A stretch of 15,815 nucleotides of DNA, taken from positions 1 to 15,815 of the forward strand of contig JADYYC010000177.1 in the NCBI GenBank assembly GCA_020853835.1. The letters are read 5' to 3'. The translations under genes were made by a program, and so were the position numbers. Shown here one piece after another: positions 14,594-15,815 of the stretch (its first letter is position 1; each line of letters opens with the position of its first letter). This DNA is from Anaerolineales bacterium. GTDB taxonomy: Bacteria > Chloroflexota > Anaerolineae > Anaerolineales > UBA4823. Below the pieces are notes generated by a model, which saw only the letters and a list, made by a program, of their open reading frames with translations, had not been told where the DNA came from and made no database searches.

Positions 14594-14684
14594 AATTGCT
14601 CCATGCGTGCGCTATGATACCACAAGAGTAAATTGGGTTTTTAGGGAAAGGGATTAGCGAATTCTCATGCGTTTGGGGGCCGGC

Positions 14685-15815
14685 TCAGCGCGAGACGACC
14701 AGCTTGACCAGCTTTCCCTGCTCGTCCAGCCGCAGCCGGGCGATCTGGGTGTGGACTTCGCCCGAGGAGGTGATCTTCTTGCTCAGCGTGACCAGGTTTC
14801 GGAACGCCCGGTCGTCATGAGAGCCCTTCCGGACGGGTTTGTCGCACGAATCGCCTGGCGCTTCTGCCGCGCCTTCACTCAGGGCGGCCGGGCTGGCGCC
14901 GCTCTGGCAATCTTCCGGCTCTGGTTCGCAGGTGTAGGCAAGCCTGGCATCCGACATGCCGGGCAGGTATTTCGCCACCGCCCGGCGGACGCCGTCCATC
15001 ACTTCCAGCGGCACCGGACCGGAATTCTCGCCCATCTCAACCGAATCGCTGATCGTGCGGATTTCCGCCAGGGGGTTTGCCCGGTAGCGCATGGTCTTCG
15101 GGTCGCGCTCCTTTTGGAGCGGCTCTGCCAGCGGGTCGCCGTACAGCACGAAGGAGATCAACGTCTTCTGATCCTCGCTGTCCAGATAACCCTGACGGCA
15201 GTCCATCTCGCGTGCGAGGTGGATCTTCGCCTGGCGCAGCGCCTCGCCAGCGGGCATGCCGTCTTTCAGGAATCGCCAGAAGGTGTGACCGAGCAAGTCC
15301 GCCGCGACCATCGGCCTGGCCGAGATCGAACCATAAGCCATGCTCGTCGACCCCACTACCGCCAGGCTTCCCGCCGCGAGGAACTTCAGCGCAATAGCTT
15401 CATCCAGCGAACGCCCGTGGATGTGCATCCCATAGCAGGCTTCGCTGAACACCAGGCGTGGAAAGAGAGCGGGCCGCTTTCCGGGACGGATATCTTCGGG
15501 GCGGAGCGCCACCGGAAAATCCGGTTGATTTGAGGCGCGCAGGGAATCGCGGTGACCAAACCACTCGGTTGCGTCGACCTTGCCGTGCAAATTGAAATAG
15601 CCCAGCCTGCCAGCCAGTTCGGGAATGCCGTGCAGTCCCTGCCTGCCATCTTCACCCGGCTTCTGATCATCCGAGTTCAGGCCAGCCGGCGGCGATGCGT
15701 GCATCCAGCCGGGCTTTCCGATCGGACCAAACACCGAAGCAGCCGCTTTGCGCCAGATCTCGGCGGTGTAGCCGAAGTTCTTTCGGATTTGAGGATTTAA
15801 CCAATCGAGCAGCCC
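14685..15815 (-). CDS. C25 (gingipain-like) cysteine peptidase, partial at the right edge
   Basis: The minus-strand frame is open from 15815 to the stop at 14685, with 376 visible residues; the N-terminal part lies outside the window. A GTG at 15734 lies inside the coding frame and is not the true start, because the upstream codons still encode plausible family sequence (FGYTAEIWRKAAAS). Counting visible residues, YFNLHG (73-78) gives the catalytic His at 77 and FSEACYG (123-129) the catalytic Cys at 127, about 50 residues apart as in C25 peptidases. AVVGSTSMAYG and the following helix KDGMPAGEALRQAKI are also typical of that fold. After about residue 235 comes an unmatched tail of some 140 residues, Glu/Pro/Ala-rich, ending in a short beta-strand-like segment. 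No sorting signal or membrane segment is visible at its C-terminus. Secretion must be judged from the missing N-terminus. Confidence 0.83.
   Translation of the reverse strand, partial: GLLDWLNPQIRKNFGYTAEIWRKAAASVFGPIGKPGWMHASPPAGLNSDDQKPGEDGRQGLHGIPELAGRLGYFNLHGKVDATEWFGHRDSLRASNQPDFPVALRPEDIRPGKRPALFPRLVFSEACYGMHIHGRSLDEAIALKFLAAGSLAVVGSTSMAYGSISARPMVAADLLGHTFWRFLKDGMPAGEALRQAKIHLAREMDCRQGYLDSEDQKTLISFVLYGDPLAEPLQKERDPKTMRYRANPLAEIRTISDSVEMGENSGPVPLEVMDGVRRAVAKYLPGMSDARLAYTCEPEPEDCQSGASPAALSEGAAEAPGDSCDKPVRKGSHDDRAFRNLVTLSKKITSSGEVHTQIARLRLDEQGKLVKLVVSR

Noticed and set aside
14667..15533. 288-codon plus-strand open frame
   Set aside because: Antisense to the C25 peptidase; composition is that of a shadow frame with no recognisable motif.

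Overview
The window reads as a piece of an anaerobe's chromosome, most likely a Chloroflexota (Anaerolineae-like) bacterium. That placement is an inference from protein style: a Thr/Pro-rich linker on a surface lipoprotein, a gingipain-type C25 peptidase, a VanW-like/serine hydrolase fusion, a NarL-family two-component pair, and a large Tat-exported molybdoenzyme locus. No rRNA or other taxonomic marker is present. Except for one gene (769-1449, + strand), every gene lies on the minus strand.

Right end (13109-15815): a GC-rich stretch with the 3' part of a C25 cysteine peptidase gene (cut by the window edge) and a two-domain serine hydrolase. A tRNA-Arg(UCG) gene with encoded CCA follows at 12970-13045, with a probable terminator just beyond it. 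Base composition falls clearly from here towards the left.

Centre (3082-12752): a long, same-strand, tightly spaced respiratory locus. A well-formed sigma70-type promoter at 12767-12795 leads into, in order: a small protein built from two tandem winged-helix-like repeats; a Tat-exported molybdopterin catalytic subunit (A); a four-cluster ferredoxin subunit (B); a DmsC-type membrane anchor (C); a 28-base perfect hairpin; a lipoprotein with a ZU5-like domain; a TorD/DmsD-type chaperone; a NapG-like four-cluster ferredoxin; a NapH-like membrane polyferredoxin; a soluble GAF-domain histidine kinase; and its NarL/FixJ response regulator. A/B/C should form a membrane-bound complex iron-sulfur molybdoenzyme facing outwards. 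TorD would mature A, NapG/NapH offer a second quinol-linked electron route, and the kinase/regulator pair probably controls expression. The substrate cannot be read from sequence: the active-site ligand looks like Cys, which argues against a true DMSO reductase although the anchor is DmsC-like.

Left end (1-3038): a family 2 glycosyltransferase and a membrane polyferredoxin on the minus strand (43 bases downstream of the response regulator), a convergent TIGR04282-type GT-A protein on the plus strand, and a divergent GT-C-type polytopic glycosyltransferase that runs off the window. This looks like envelope glycan or polyprenol-sugar chemistry with an unexplained redox partner.

No insertion sequence, integrase, CRISPR array or origin was seen, and no gap between genes exceeds about 220 bases. 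The best candidates for something undescribed are the duplicated winged-helix protein with equivalently placed cysteines and the unusual subunit mixture of the molybdoenzyme locus.
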